From: Tillandsia leiboldiana
Lineage: Eukaryota > Streptophyta > Magnoliopsida > Poales > Bromeliaceae
DNA length: 64,000 nt
Direction: 5' to 3'
Assembly (NCBI GenBank): GCA_029204045.2
Contig: CM055071.1
Location: 16,141,161 to 16,205,160 of the forward strand
This document shows positions 34,300-45,789 of this stretch, in pieces; position 1 is the stretch's first letter; each line of letters starts with the position of its first letter. The notes below the pieces were generated by a model, which was given only the letters and a program-made list of their open reading frames with translations, did no database searches and was not told where the DNA came from. The position numbers and the translations under genes are program-made.

Positions 34300-35470
34300 G
34301 CCAACGGCCGCGCGCGCGCGCAACGGCGCACGCGCGGCGCCAGGGTGCTGCTGTTGGCAGCACCCTGCGGCGACTTGCCGCTGGGCGCGGCGCCGCGTGC
34401 AGCAAAGAGCGGCACGCGGCGCTGCCTGGCCGCGCGTAGGGGCGCGCGGCAGGGCCGCGCGCAGGTGCGCGCGGCATCTCCTGGCCGGGCGACTTGCCGC
34501 TGGGCGCGGCGCCGCGTGCAGCAAAGAGCGGCACGCGGCGCTGCCTGGCCGCGCGTAGGGGCGCGCGGCAGGGCCGCGCGCTGGTGCGCGCGGCATCTCC
34601 TGGCCGCGCGCAGGCGCGCGCGGCAGGGCCGCGCGCAGGGCCGCGCGCAGGTGCGCGCGGCATCTCCTGGCCGCGCGCAGGCGCGCGCGGCAGGGCCGCG
34701 CGCAGGTGCGCGCGGCATCTCCTGGCCGCGCGCAGGTGCGCGTGGCACCTCCTGGCCGCGCGTAGGGGCGCGGCACCTCCTGGCCGCGCGCAGGCGGCCG
34801 CGCGGGCGCGCGACCGCAGGCAGCGCCTCAGGGCGCTGCGCGGCGCGCTCCGGCACCGCGCAGCGGGTCGCTGCGCGGCGCTGCTTGGTTTGGCGCCGTG
34901 CGGCGGGCCTCCCTCGGCGCGCGGCTGGGGTTTTCGCCGCTCGGCGTGCTCCCGGACGGCGGGCGACTCCTCGGTTTGCGTGCCGGCGCCGTGTTTTCGC
35001 CGTCGGAGCCCGTGGGTCGCCGTCGGCCGCTGTTTTCGCCGTCGGGCGCAGTTTTTCGCCGTCGGCTGCTGCTTTTTCGCCGTCAAGCAGATTTTGAGCA
35101 GTTTTCGCGAGCAGGTTGCGAGCAGTTTTCGCGCTGGCTGTCGCGCAGGTTTTCGCTGTTTTTCGCATGCCGTTTCTCGCTGTTTTCGCGAGCAGTCTCG
35201 CGAGCGGTTTTCTGGCAGTTTTTCGCGAGCGGTTTTCGCAGGATTTTCGCAAGCTGATTTTTGAGCTGTTTTTCACCGTCGGGCGCTGGTTTTCGCCGAC
35301 GGAGCTGTTTTTCGCCGCCACGTGCTGTTTTTCGCCGTCGGGCGCTGGTTTCGCCGACGGAGCTGTTTTTCGCCGCCGCGTGCTGGTTTTCGCCGTCGGG
35401 CGCTGGTTTTCGCTGACGGAGGCTGTTTTTCGCCGACGGATGCCTGGTTTTGACCGTTTTGATTGATTTT
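34300..35470. repeat. GC-rich minisatellite region of C1 5' LTR
   Basis: 34300-34800 repeats GCCGCGCGCAGGTGCGCGCG and GGCATCTCCTGGCCGCGCGC blocks; 35080-35470 repeats TTTTCGCCGTCGGGCGCTGG blocks of about 60 bp. Stop-free frames of 250-360 codons run on both strands because of composition. The 3' LTR copy (40900-42080) has a different arrangement of the units. Confidence 0.85.
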
Positions 35471-37665
35471 GCGATTTCTTCGCTTCTGGCAGCTTGCGGT
35501 GCGGTTTTACCTTCCGCGGAGCGCGCGGTCGTGTGGTTGGTCGCCGCGTGCTCCGATTCGCGTGCGGATTCTGGCATCGGGCTTCGTGTTGCGTACGGAC
35601 CCCTTGGAGGCCAGGTAAGCCCGCTGAGCCAATTGCAAGTGTCGACGAGCAATCGGTGGCTTTCTGAGGTGGGTGGGTTTTCTCTCCAAGTCTACGGACT
35701 TCCTTCTAATTCTATTGTGATAGGATTGCATGCTAGTTTAAGTGTTTTCTTGGAACTTAACTAGCACCCCCGTCATATGTGCATATGTTTGACCAGACCT
35801 ATTGGAGAACCTTGATTTGGGCTAGGTTCATTTATGCTTTAGACATCCCGCACTTTTCATATCCTTCGGTACTTTGAGTTTCCTCGCCCGGGTAGTGGGC
35901 TGTGTGGTTAGAGTGTTGTGGGACGGGTGTTGCACTCGGGCCCGGGGGGGGGCCGAGTGGGGTCTGGTGGCTGGGTTAGGCCAGTGTTAGTGTTTTGGGG
36001 AACCGTTTCAGATAAACGGTGGTCCCGGGGGTTTTCCTTTCCGCTGTTCTTCTCGTCACCACCAGGTTGGGATCGTGGTGCACGTGTGTTAGCAGGACCT
36101 TGAACCCAGAACCTTTTTGGATGAATACATGATTTTAGTCAGCCAATGTTTCTTCCAAGCCTCGCAAGGTTGTCTGAGTCTGTTCTCGTCTGTTGGGACG
36201 AAGGCATCAGCTCTTCGAGGCTTGGGCATAAAACTTGATTTCAAAGGGTTTTCCTAAAAGAGACTAAAAATCATTAAAAAGATGGATTTCTCTCAGATCG
36301 AATGGTTTTCTGAAATAAATGACATGGTTTCTTATAAACTTATCCACCCGAGCGGATTCGAGTGATCTGGGTTCTAAGGGCTGCTTTCTCTCTTGGGGAC
36401 GTAGATGTTAGTCTCCCGGGGTTTCGGACCCTTCATAGATCTGGCTGTGGAGCATCTCCAGCCGTGAGTTGTGTGTTGAGTTCAGTGGAGTTGTGTTGTG
36501 GGAGCCGTTGGGAGAGACGGTGGTCCCAGCTGTGTAGTACCTTCGTTGAGTGGGTCAGTGTTGTGAGATTGAGTCGTGGAGGGTTCTCCGACTGAGTTGT
36601 GCTTTGAGCATCGTGATACCGATCTGTTTGATCGAGGACTATAGCCTGCAGGAGCCACTTGTGAGACAGTGATACTGATGAGATACTTGAGTTCGGTGGG
36701 GTCGCACTCCTCGAACCACGCCCCGGGTGCGTTGATGATTCCGAGCCTGATGAGGCTGCGATGATGATACCGAGCCTGACGAGGCTGCGATGATGCGCCT
36801 AGTTCATATACTAGAGGTCGCTTGATACCCCTGGCCGTGCTACCATGGGGTCACTGTGTGAGATATCGAGTTTGTCCGTTTGGACACCCTGGTTGATACA
36901 CCAGGGGGCGCAGGCTTGACTCGACTGGACCCTGTGGGGCAGTCGCTGAGATTTGAGATACACTGAGAGAGTGATGGCGTAGCATGTGTCATTGTAGAGT
37001 GTCTTGGGTAGTACTTGTGACATATTGCCAGCAGTGAGTGACTGCATACCATCATCCATAGTCTCTTCTTATTGAGCATAGTAGATAGAGGCATGATAGC
37101 TGTAGATTCTTCTCCAGCTTATTTATATTATCATCAGTCTTTTCTCTCTCTTATGCCTCTGGTAGACTTAGTGGGCAGACCGTGGTTCTTGGAGACGGTA
37201 CCCACTGAGAACTACTGTAGGATGTAGTTCTCACACCCTCTGTCGGTGACAGGTTGCTGAGGCTTTCTTCCGTTCCTGCCGAGCTTGACTGGATGGACCG
37301 AGGACAGGGGGTTGCGTGATAGTTCCCTACCAGCATTGTTACTTTAGAGAGAGGTAGATGTACCATCCCGGATTGTGGGAGTTGGTTATATTTCCTGTTT
37401 AGCTATCTCCCATTTGGATTCGTAGATGTTGTATAGGTGGACTTCTATTTGTATCATCTGATTTTGGGAGATAGGCTATGTGTTGTTACAACCTTGTAGA
37501 GAAAAATTTTATAGTACAGCTTTTTATCCGCTCTGATATCTGTGTAGCTGTAGTTTTGTCTTTTGCAGGCTAGACGCTTCGTCTGTACGGCAGTTTCCGT
37601 ACAGATGGCGGATCTGTTAGCGAGCCCGGGTCGCAGTTTCGACCCCGGGGCGTGACAGATTAGAG

Positions 37666-37677
37666 TGGTATCAGAGC
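37666..37677 (+). other. primer binding site of C1 (initiator tRNA-Met)
   Basis: TGGTATCAGAGC, eight bases after the LTR end. Confidence 0.93.
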
Positions 37678-37836
37678 CTAGGATATAGGTCATTGAGGAC
37701 TTAGAAACCCTAGGCTTGTGGTTGGACATTAGGATGACTACGTGAGAGTCGTGACTTTTAGCGAGAGTCTAGATTGAGTTTTTACCTCTCCCTCGGGTTG
37801 GGATGAGTGATTGGATATGTTATTCTCTCAAAGTGA

Positions 37837-37860
37837 TTATGTTGGCTGCAGACAACATAA
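37837..37860 (+). other. leader hairpin of C1 with CTGCAG loop
   Basis: Stem TTATGTTG/CAACATAA, loop GCTGCAGA, identical to P1. It is 160 bases after the primer site and 94 before the gag ATG. Confidence 0.55.
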
Positions 37861-37953
37861 TACTTTAGGAAGGATAACAAGTTTTAGACTCTCGCTGGAT
37901 TGGGTCGTATGGTTGTTGTGTCCTGATGTTCGCTTTTGTTTCAGTTACCTGCG

Positions 37954-38610
37954 ATGCCGCCGAGACGTCGTGTAGCGACGAGTGGGCGTTCGACCTTGGG
38001 TGAGGAGGCCGAGCAGGCCGGGCAGAGCAGGGTACAGGATCTGCGGGCTCAGGTGGCCCAGATGTCGGAGGTGTTGCGGCGCCAGGAGAAGAACATAGAG
38101 CGTGTGTTGCGCAGGTTCGAGCTGAGAGCATCTCCCGGGGTATCGCCAGTAGTACTCCCGCCGCGACATTGTCGATTTCGACCCTGGTCGCACCACCGTT
38201 GGTGCTGGAGCAACGAGAGGTTGCCAACCGGTTATTTTACTTCATCCAGTCCCATCCCCTGCAGATTTCGGGATTAAGTTGGGGCCTTGGGAGGCCGAGA
38301 ACTGGATCGCTGCTATGGAAAAGCTGTTCAAGGATTTGTTCATCCAGGAGAAGCTTCTGGGCGCTTGATCTTGCGCCTTTGGTTAGGGACGCCGAGAGTT
38401 GGTGGCGTCGGGTTCGTCCTGTTGGACCACCGAGAGTGAGTTTCCGCGATGGTTGAGCAGTGGGCCCCTTGTCACCCAGGATGAGGTTTAGAGGTGGATT
38501 GTTGAGAGGAGACTGCACCTGGATATCTACCTCTTTGTGTATTCTCGGCGAGTGCCGACCGTAGATGCAGCGATTGGGCATGTGCGATGGATTGACCGAG
38601 GATCACTGAT
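37954..38610 (+). pseudogene. C1 gag remnant
   Basis: ATG at 37954 opens MPPRRRVATSGRSTLGEEAE with DLRAQVAQMSEVLRRQEKNI, clearly the N-terminus of Tekay-type Gag (compare P1 at 3140). The first frame runs to the stop at 38275-38277. Another frame (38280-38450) retains DAESWWRRVRP, matching DADFWWQRVKP of P1, so a shift lies near 38150-38280. No zinc knuckle, protease, RT or integrase follows. Confidence 0.82.
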
Positions 38611-39824
38611 CACGTCCAGGAGGGACGGAGATCGAGGGACTAGCTCCAGAGAGAGAGTCTTCCAGTATTGCCTGATTTCGGGATAGTGGAGTGGATCGAG
38701 GTTGCCATGGTGCCAGCCTCAGGATCATGTGTCTCAGAGGAGACAGAGACCTGGAGGTTCTCGGCAGACGAGGCGCCAGGATACTGGATTGGAGACCGAG
38801 ATAGTGGTCGACATGGTTATGGAACCTTGCAGCCGGGGCTGTGCCCGGTTAGTGTTTAGAACCCGGTAGGGGCTTTTTGAGCTTGCCTTGCGGTCAAGTG
38901 GATTGACTGAGGCCTGCGATTGTTAGTATTTGAAGAATCGAGTTCTCCAGCTGTGTTTGAACGGGTTAGCAGCCGGACCCGTCGTGGACATTTGGATTTG
39001 TTTCCGAAGTGTCTTAGAGCTTCAAGATCACTGGAGGATAGTGCAGCAACTCCTAAGAGGGGAGATGTTGGTGGCCTCGTCGAGAGATGTACCTGCGAGA
39101 CTTGATTGTTTTGGTTGCTAGGGAGCAACGGAGGAGTTTTGCCTTTTTGGAGACTTCGATTTTTGGAAGCCACCAGCCGCAGAGGTTTATGTTTATAGAC
39201 TTGAGTTTACGCGGGGAGTTTGGACCGTGATTTTCGTCTGATAGGAGGAAGTGTGATTGAATCCTCGCACTTTATCGGCTTTTCTTCGTTGGAGTCGAAC
39301 AAGGATTTGAGCTAGCAGAGGCAACCGAAGAAATTCTTGCTTGGAATTTACAGTTGGTTTTACCCAGTGAAGGTTCGGTGGTGCCAGTATGTTGAGTTAG
39401 AGCGACCACCTGAGAACCGAGAGGATGAGTTTGGGTCGCCGATTGGTGGGCGCCAGGTTAGTGGATCGCTTGGTACTTGGTACGACTTCCTTTCCTAGTG
39501 GTTGAGATCAGAGTTTTGCACCCCTACATGGTTGAGTTGGTGGATTGTGGTTTTGGGTTGCGGCCACAGCAGGGACAGCTTCAACATCTCTCTCTCCTTG
39601 TTTTCCCGTTTTGACGCCGAAAATAGCAGCGAAACGAAAAATTTCGAAGGACTACTCCAGAAATGGAGGCGATGCTGGAACCTGTTCTTGTTTGATCGGG
39701 GTGAAGGCATCGGTCCTTGGGAGATTTTGGGCTTTCCGCTATTTTCGGTTGCTTTTCAATTGAGAGAGAGTTGGAGTTGATGCTAGTCCTGATGTGGGTT
39801 TCTTGTGGTAGGGTGTGTGTTTTG
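38611..39824 (+). other. C1 internal non-coding remainder
   Basis: No recognisable domain and no long conserved frame. Probably heavily decayed gag and spacer sequence. Confidence 0.5.
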
Positions 39825-39859
39825 GTTTCGAGGACGAAACCTTTTGAAGGAGGGGAGAA
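39825..39859 (+). other. C1 pre-tract hairpin and polypurine tract
   Basis: GTTTCGAGGACGAAAC (39825-39840) followed by GAAGGAGGGGAGAA up to the LTR start at 39860. Confidence 0.85.
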
Positions 39860-42800
39860 TGTAGAGTACCGGGACCTTGGATAGCGCGCCAACCACACAG
39901 ATGGCTTGGAGCAGAGAATTGCCTTGGGCATGTTGCATTTGAGTTTACAGTGGATGCCGGGTTGATTCGGATCAACGCGGAAGCTCCAGCTCGATTCGGG
40001 GTTTTTCCGGGCTTTGTAGGCCGATTGAGGATGAGATTGGGAATTTCCGACTTCACCGTGGAGTGTCGGAAATTCGGGAACACTTGGAACAGGTGTACTT
40101 TCAGTTTACAGCGAGGTTCGGGAGGTTCCGGACTGACGCGAAGGACCCGGAGGCAAAAAGTGAGTCGGAACTGGCAATTTTGGAGCCGGTAATTGATTTT
40201 AGCACCCCGACTCAACGGATAAGCTTTTTGAGGAGAAAAAGCTGTGGACACGTGTACTTTTGATTTACAGCGAGGTTCGGGAGGTTCCGGACTGACGCGG
40301 AGGACCCGGAGGCAAAAAGTGAGTCGGAACTGGCAGTTTTGGAGCCGGTATTTGATTTGAGCACCCCGACTCAACGGATGAGCTTTTTGAAGAGAAAAAG
40401 CTGTGAGCGCATGTATTTTCGATTTACAGCGGAGTTCGGGAAGTTCCGGGCAGCGGCGGAGAGCCCGAGGGCAAAAAGTGAGTTGGAGTTGGATTGTTGG
40501 AATTAATTAATTAGTTAATTAATTAATTAAAGCTTTATGCTTTATATAAAGGGCCCCAACCCTCCCTGTAGCAATAGAGAAAGAAAAAGGAAGAAAGAAA
40601 GAAAGGAAAAGAAAAGAGAGGAAAAAGGAAGAAGAAGAAGATGAAGGAAAAGGAGTTTTGAGCCGATCTTGGATTTTTGGACTCGCCGTTGGAGGCCGCG
40701 TGGAGCTCGTGGGCGTGCGGCGGGCGTCGTCGAGGTAAGTAAAATTCAGCTTTTTGGTTCTTTTGAGGTTTTCTTGGCTTTTGGAGAGCTTGGGATTTTT
40801 GTTTGGATTTTTAAAGAGCTAAAAATGGGATTTTTTGAATTAATTGGATTTTTTTGGGGATTTTCGGATTTTATTGGGGTTTTTTTTGGAATTTGCCGTC
40901 GCCGACCGCCGCGCGCGCGCGCAACGGCGCACGCGCGGCGCCAGGGTGCTGCTGTTGGCAGCACCCTGCGGCGACTTGCCGCAGGGCGCGGCACCGCGTG
41001 CAGCAAAGAGCGGCACGCGGCGCTGCCTGGCCGCGCGCAGGGGCGCGCGGCAGGGTCGCGCGCAGGTGTGTGCGGCATCTCCTGGCCGCGCGCAGGCGCG
41101 CGCGGCAGGGCCGCGCGCAGGGGCGCGCGGCATCTCCTGGCCGCGCGCAGGCGCGCGTGGCAGGGGCGCGCGGCAGGGCCGCGCGCAGGTGCGCGCGGCA
41201 TCTCCTGGCCGCGCGCAGGCGCGCGCGGCAAGGCCGCGCGCAGGTGCGCGCGGCACCTCCTGGCCGCGCGCAGGCGCGCGCTCTGGGCCGCGCGCAGGTG
41301 CGCGCGGCACCTCCTGGCCGCGCGCGGCAGGGCCGCGCGCAGGCGCGCGCGGCAGGGCCGCGCGCAGGCGCGCGCGGCAGGACCGCGCGCGAGCCTGCGG
41401 GCCGCGCAGGCGCGCGACCGCGCGCAGCGCCGCAGGGCGCTGCGCGGCGCGCTCCGGCACCGCGCAGCGGGTCGCTGCGCGGCGCTGCTTGGTTTGGCGC
41501 CGTGCGGCGGGCCTCCCTCGTCGCGGGCCTCCCTCGTCGCACGGCTGGGGTTTTCGCCGCTCAGCGTGCTCCCGGACGGCGGGCGACTCCTCGGTTTGCG
41601 TGCCGGCGCCGTGTTTTCGCCGTCGGAGCCCGTGGGTCGCCGTCGGCCGCTGTTTTCGCCGTCGGGCGCAGTTTTTCGCCGTCGGCTGCTGCTTTTTCGC
41701 CGTCAAGCAGATTTTGAGCAGTTTTCGCGAGCAGGTTGCGAGCAGTTTTCGCGCTGGCTGTCGCGCAGGTTTTCGCTGTTTTTCGCAAGCCGTTTCTCGC
41801 TGTTTTTGCGAGCAGTCTCGCGAGCGGTTTTCTGGCATTTTTTCGCGAGCGGTTTTCGCAGGATTTTCGCAAGCTGATTTTTGAGCTGTTTTTCACCGTC
41901 GGGCGCTGGTTTTCGCCGACGGAGCTGTTTTTCGCCGACGCGTGCTGTTTTTCGCCGTCGGGCGCTGGTTTCGCCGACGGAGCTGTTTTTCGCCGCCGCG
42001 TGCTGGTTTTCGCCGTCGGGCGCTGGTTTTCGCTGACGTAGGCTGTTTTTCGCCGACGGATGCCTGGTTTTGACCGTTTTGATTGATTTTGCGATTTCTT
42101 CGCTTCTGGCAGCTTGCGGTGCGGTTTTAGCTTCCGTGGAGCGCGCGGTCGTGTGGTTGGTCGCCGCGTGCTCCGATTCGCGTGCGGATTCTGGCATCGG
42201 GCTTCGTGTTGCGTGCGGACCCCTTGGAGGCCAGGTAAGCCCGCTGAGCCAATTGCAAGTGTCGACGAGCAATTGGTGGCTTTCTGAGGTGGGTGGGTTT
42301 TCTCTCCAAGTCTACGGACTTCCTTCTAATTCTATTGTGATAGGATTGCATGCTAGTTTAAGTGTTTTCTTGGAACTTAACTAGCACCCCCGTCATATGT
42401 GCATATGTTTGACCAGACCTATTGGAGAACCTTGATTTGGGCTAGGTTCCTTTATGCTTTAGACATCCCGCACTTTTCATATCCTTCGGGACTTTGAGTT
42501 TCCTCGCCCGGGTAGTGGGCTGAGTGGTTAGAGTGTTGTGGGACGGGTGTTGCACTAGGGCCCGGGGGGGGCCGAGTGGGGTCTGGTGGCTGGGTTAGGC
42601 CAGTGTTAGTGTTTTGGGGAACCGTTTCAGATAAACGGTGGTCCCGGGGGTTTTCCTTTTTCGCTGTTCTTCTCGTCACCACCAGGTTGGGATCGTGGTG
42701 CACGTGTGTTAGCAGGACCTTGAACCCAGAACCTTTTTGGATGAATACATGATTTTAGTCAGCCAATGTTTCTTCCAAGCCTCGCAAGGTTGTCTGAGTC

Positions 42801-44277
42801 TGTTCTCGTCTGTTGGGACGAAGGCATCAGCTCTTCGAGGCTTGGGCATAAAACTTGATTTCAAAGGGTTTTCCTAAAAGAGACTAAAAATCATTAAAAA
42901 GATGGATTTCTCTCAGATCGAATGGTTTTCTGAAATAAATGACATGGTTTCTTATAAACTTATCCACCCGAGCGGATTCGAGTGATCTGGGTTCTAAGGG
43001 CTGCTTTCTCTCTTGGGGACGTAGATGTTAGTCTCCCGGGGTTTCGGACCCTTCGTAGATCTGGCTGTGGAGCATCTCCAGCCGTGAGTTGTGTGTTGAG
43101 TTCAGTGGAGTTGTGTTGTGGGAGCCGTTGGGAGAGACGGTGGTCCCAGCTGTGTAGTACCTTCGTTGAGTGGGTCAGTGTTGTGAGATTGAGTCGTGGA
43201 GGGTTCTCCGACTGAGTTGTGCTTTGAGCATCGTGATACCGATCTGTTTGATCGAGGACTATAGCCTGCAGGAGCCACTTGTGAGACAGTGATACTGATG
43301 AGATACTTGAGTTCGGTGGGGTCGCACCCCTCGAACCACGCCCCGGGTGCGTTGATGATTCCGAGCCTGATGAGGCTGCGATGATGATACCGAGCCTGAC
43401 GAGGCTGCGATGATGCGCCTAGTTCATATACTAGAGGTCGCTTGATACCCCTGGCCGTGCTACCATGGGGTCACTGTGTGAGATATCGAGTTTGTCCGTT
43501 TGGACACCCTGGTTGATACACCAGGGGGCGCAGGCTTGACTCGACTGGACCCTGTGGGGCAGTCGCTGAGATTTGAGATACACTGAGAGAGTGATGGCGT
43601 AGCATGTGTCATTGTAGAGTGTCTTGGGTAGTACTTGTGACATATTGCCAGCAGTGAGTGACTGCATACCATCATCCATAGTCTCTTCTTATTGAGCATA
43701 GTAGATAGAGGCATGATAGCTGTAGATTCTTTTCCAGCTTATTTATATTATCATCAGTCTTTTCTCTATCTTATGCCTCTGGTAGACTTAGTGGGCAGAC
43801 CGTGGTTCTTGGAGACGGTACCCACTGAGAACTACTGTAGGATGTAGTTCTCACACCCTCTGTCGGTGACAGGTTGCTGAGGCTTTCTTCCGTTCCTGCC
43901 GAGCTTGACTGGATGGACCGAGGATAGGGGGTCGCGTGATAGTTCCCTACCAGCATTGTTACTTTAGAGAGAGGTAGATGTACCATCCCGGATTGTGGGA
44001 GTTGGTTATATTTCCTGTTTAGCTATCTCCCATTTGGATTCGTAGATGTTGTATAGGTGGACTTCTATTTGTATCATCTGATTTTGGGAGATAGGCTATG
44101 TGTTGTTACAACCTTGTAGAGAAAAATTTTATAGTATAGCTTTTTATCCGCTCTGATATCTGTGTAGCTGTAGTTTTGTCTTTTGCAGGCTAGACGCTTC
44201 GTCTGTACGGCAGTTTCCGTATAGATGGCGGATCTGTTAGCGAGCCCGGGTCGCAGTTTCGACCCCGGGGCGTGACA
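39860..44277 (+). repeat. C1 3' LTR (4418 bp)
   Basis: Full-length partner of 33259-37657. Same 159-bp repeat array (40093-40490), TATA (40543-40550), donor site and GC-rich region, with different minisatellite copy order in 41000-41550. Followed by TSD GGTAG. Confidence 0.94.
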
Positions 44278-44282
44278 GGTAG

Positions 44283-45277
44283 GGGAGGTCTGAAGGCCAC
44301 CCCTTCCTAAGATACGGTACCCACCTCAAACTGCGTCGATCGGAACTCCGGAAACTGACCCGCACCTTCGGACGACACCCGAACCTAAAAGAAAGTCCCC
44401 CAGCAGAGAAAAACATGTAAGATACGACTCATGTAAGGAAAACGTGACCCTGAAAATGCAAACGAAAAGGACCACCGACTCGTACGGTGGCAGTGGCGAC
44501 AAGGCGGCCCCCGTGCGGCACGCGCGCCGCGTGCGGTGCGGCCGCGCGGGCACCTGCCCCGCACGGTGCGTGCGGTGCTGCCGCCAGCCCCGCGCGGCAC
44601 GCGCGAGCGCCAGTCCCGCGCTGCATGGCGCGCCGCATGCGGTGCGGCCGCGCGGGCACCAACCCCGTGCGGCACACACGCCGCGTGCTAAGCGGCCGCG
44701 CGGGCACCAGCCCCGCGCGGGTGCGCCGCCAGCGGGGTAGCTCCCGCACGGCGCGCTGCCTGCTCGCAGTGCCTGCCGGCGGGCGGCGCCCCGCGCAGCA
44801 CTCCGCCATGCGCGGGGTGGCCCCGCGCGGCGCCGCGCCCTGTGCGGTGTGGCCGTGCACAGGCGCCGACCCCGCGCGGCGTGCCGCACCGTATGAGGTG
44901 TGGCCCCCCGCGGGAGGCGGCCCGCGCACGCCGCACCGTACACGGTGCGGCCCCGCGCGGCAAGAAAAGCGGCGGCGCATGCATTGCCCTAGGGCTTCGC
45001 GGTGGCGGCGGCGATGCCCTAGGGCTTCGCGGCAGCGGCGGTGATGCCCTAGGCTTCGCGGCGGCGACAAAAAACAAACGAGAAATACCAACGGCTAGAA
45101 AGACCCAAAACAAAACCCTGGAACGAAGAGAACATAAAAACAACGATGCTGACCTTGATCTACCGAAGGCGATGCTCTGATCTCGTTCTTCGCGGCGCTG
45201 AGGATCCGGATCCGCTTCCCGTAGATGGCGACGCCTCGTTCTTCTGTCTCCGGCATGTTGATCGCAAGAAAACGAGA

Positions 45278-45324
<47 letters not shown>

Positions 45325-45745
45325 AATGGCTAAGGTTTTCTTGTTCCGGTTCTTTCGAGCGTAAGAAACCCCAAAATATTCCTTTTTATAACAATCGTTT
45401 CTTGAACGCACGTATCAAAGAATAAATGAATAAATAAGTAAAATAATAAAATAAATATCTGATCATAGAAAGATCCAGCCCGGTCGCCTCGAAAAGCGTG
45501 CCGGCCATATAGCACGGATTCCGATGCACTACTCAAAAGCAAACGCTTTGACCCCTATTCTGGGAGATCCGTAAATCGGAATTCGAATCCGATTGCTTTG
45601 CCGTTCTCCGGTGTCCGAGCTCTATCTTAGAAAAATACCCGTGATCCAGGCCGGTCTATTGGAGAAAACACGGTGAATAGTTTCCCCAATTAATCCGATA
45701 TTAAGAAAAGGTATTCAAAGGCATAAGGAACGTCATGACACTACA
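44283..45745 (-). repeat. B 3' LTR, inner part
   Basis: Continues the LTR broken by C1 and matches 55638-56602. It contains about 500 bp of GC-rich sequence (about 44467-44968) missing from the right LTR, where both sides of the gap end in GAAAAG. A CT repeat is at 45279-45322. Ends ATGACACTACA. Confidence 0.88.
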
Positions 45746-45765
45746 TCACTCACCACTTAAAAGAA

Positions 45766-45781
45766 GTTTCGTCCTCGAAAC
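45766..45781 (-). other. B pre-tract hairpin
   Basis: On minus GTTTCGAGGACGAAAC, identical to P1 and C1, 20 bases from the LTR. The tract itself (TTAAGTGGTGAGTGA on minus) is less pure than in the other elements. Confidence 0.7.
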
Positions 45782-45789
45782 TTAAAATC

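Larger units (their letters stand above)
33259..37657 (+). repeat. C1 5' LTR (4399 bp)
   Basis: Starts TGTAGAGTACC and ends GGGGCGTGACA. Contents in order: 159-bp tandem repeat (33492-33890), AT repeat and TATA box (33942), purine-rich leader, a consensus 5' splice site (34134), a GC-rich minisatellite region (34300-35470), then ordinary sequence. A block of about 119 bp starting GACTTGCCGCTGGGCGC is present twice (34372, 34491) but once in the 3' LTR. Confidence 0.93.
33259..44277 (+). mobile_element. C1: non-autonomous long-LTR gypsy element (LARD-like)
   Basis: TSD GGTAG at 33254-33258 and 44278-44282. 5' LTR 33259-37657 (4399 bp), internal only 2202 bp (37658-39859), 3' LTR 39860-44277 (4418 bp). 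The LTRs differ by few bases by eye plus repeat-copy changes, so it is probably the youngest or among the youngest insertions here. It keeps primer site, leader hairpin, a gag N-terminus remnant, the pre-tract hairpin and polypurine tract, but no pol domain. It would need proteins from a related autonomous chromovirus. Confidence 0.92.

Noticed and set aside
34145..35321. Stop-free frames of 250-360 codons on both strands (and 40669-41896 in the other C1 LTR)
   Set aside because: They run in several frames of both strands across GC-rich minisatellites inside LTRs and encode only Arg/Ala/Gly/Pro repeats. Composition artefact.
44326..45143. Long minus-strand frames (up to 220 codons)
   Set aside because: Fall in the GC-rich insert of the B LTR; the right LTR lacks this segment.
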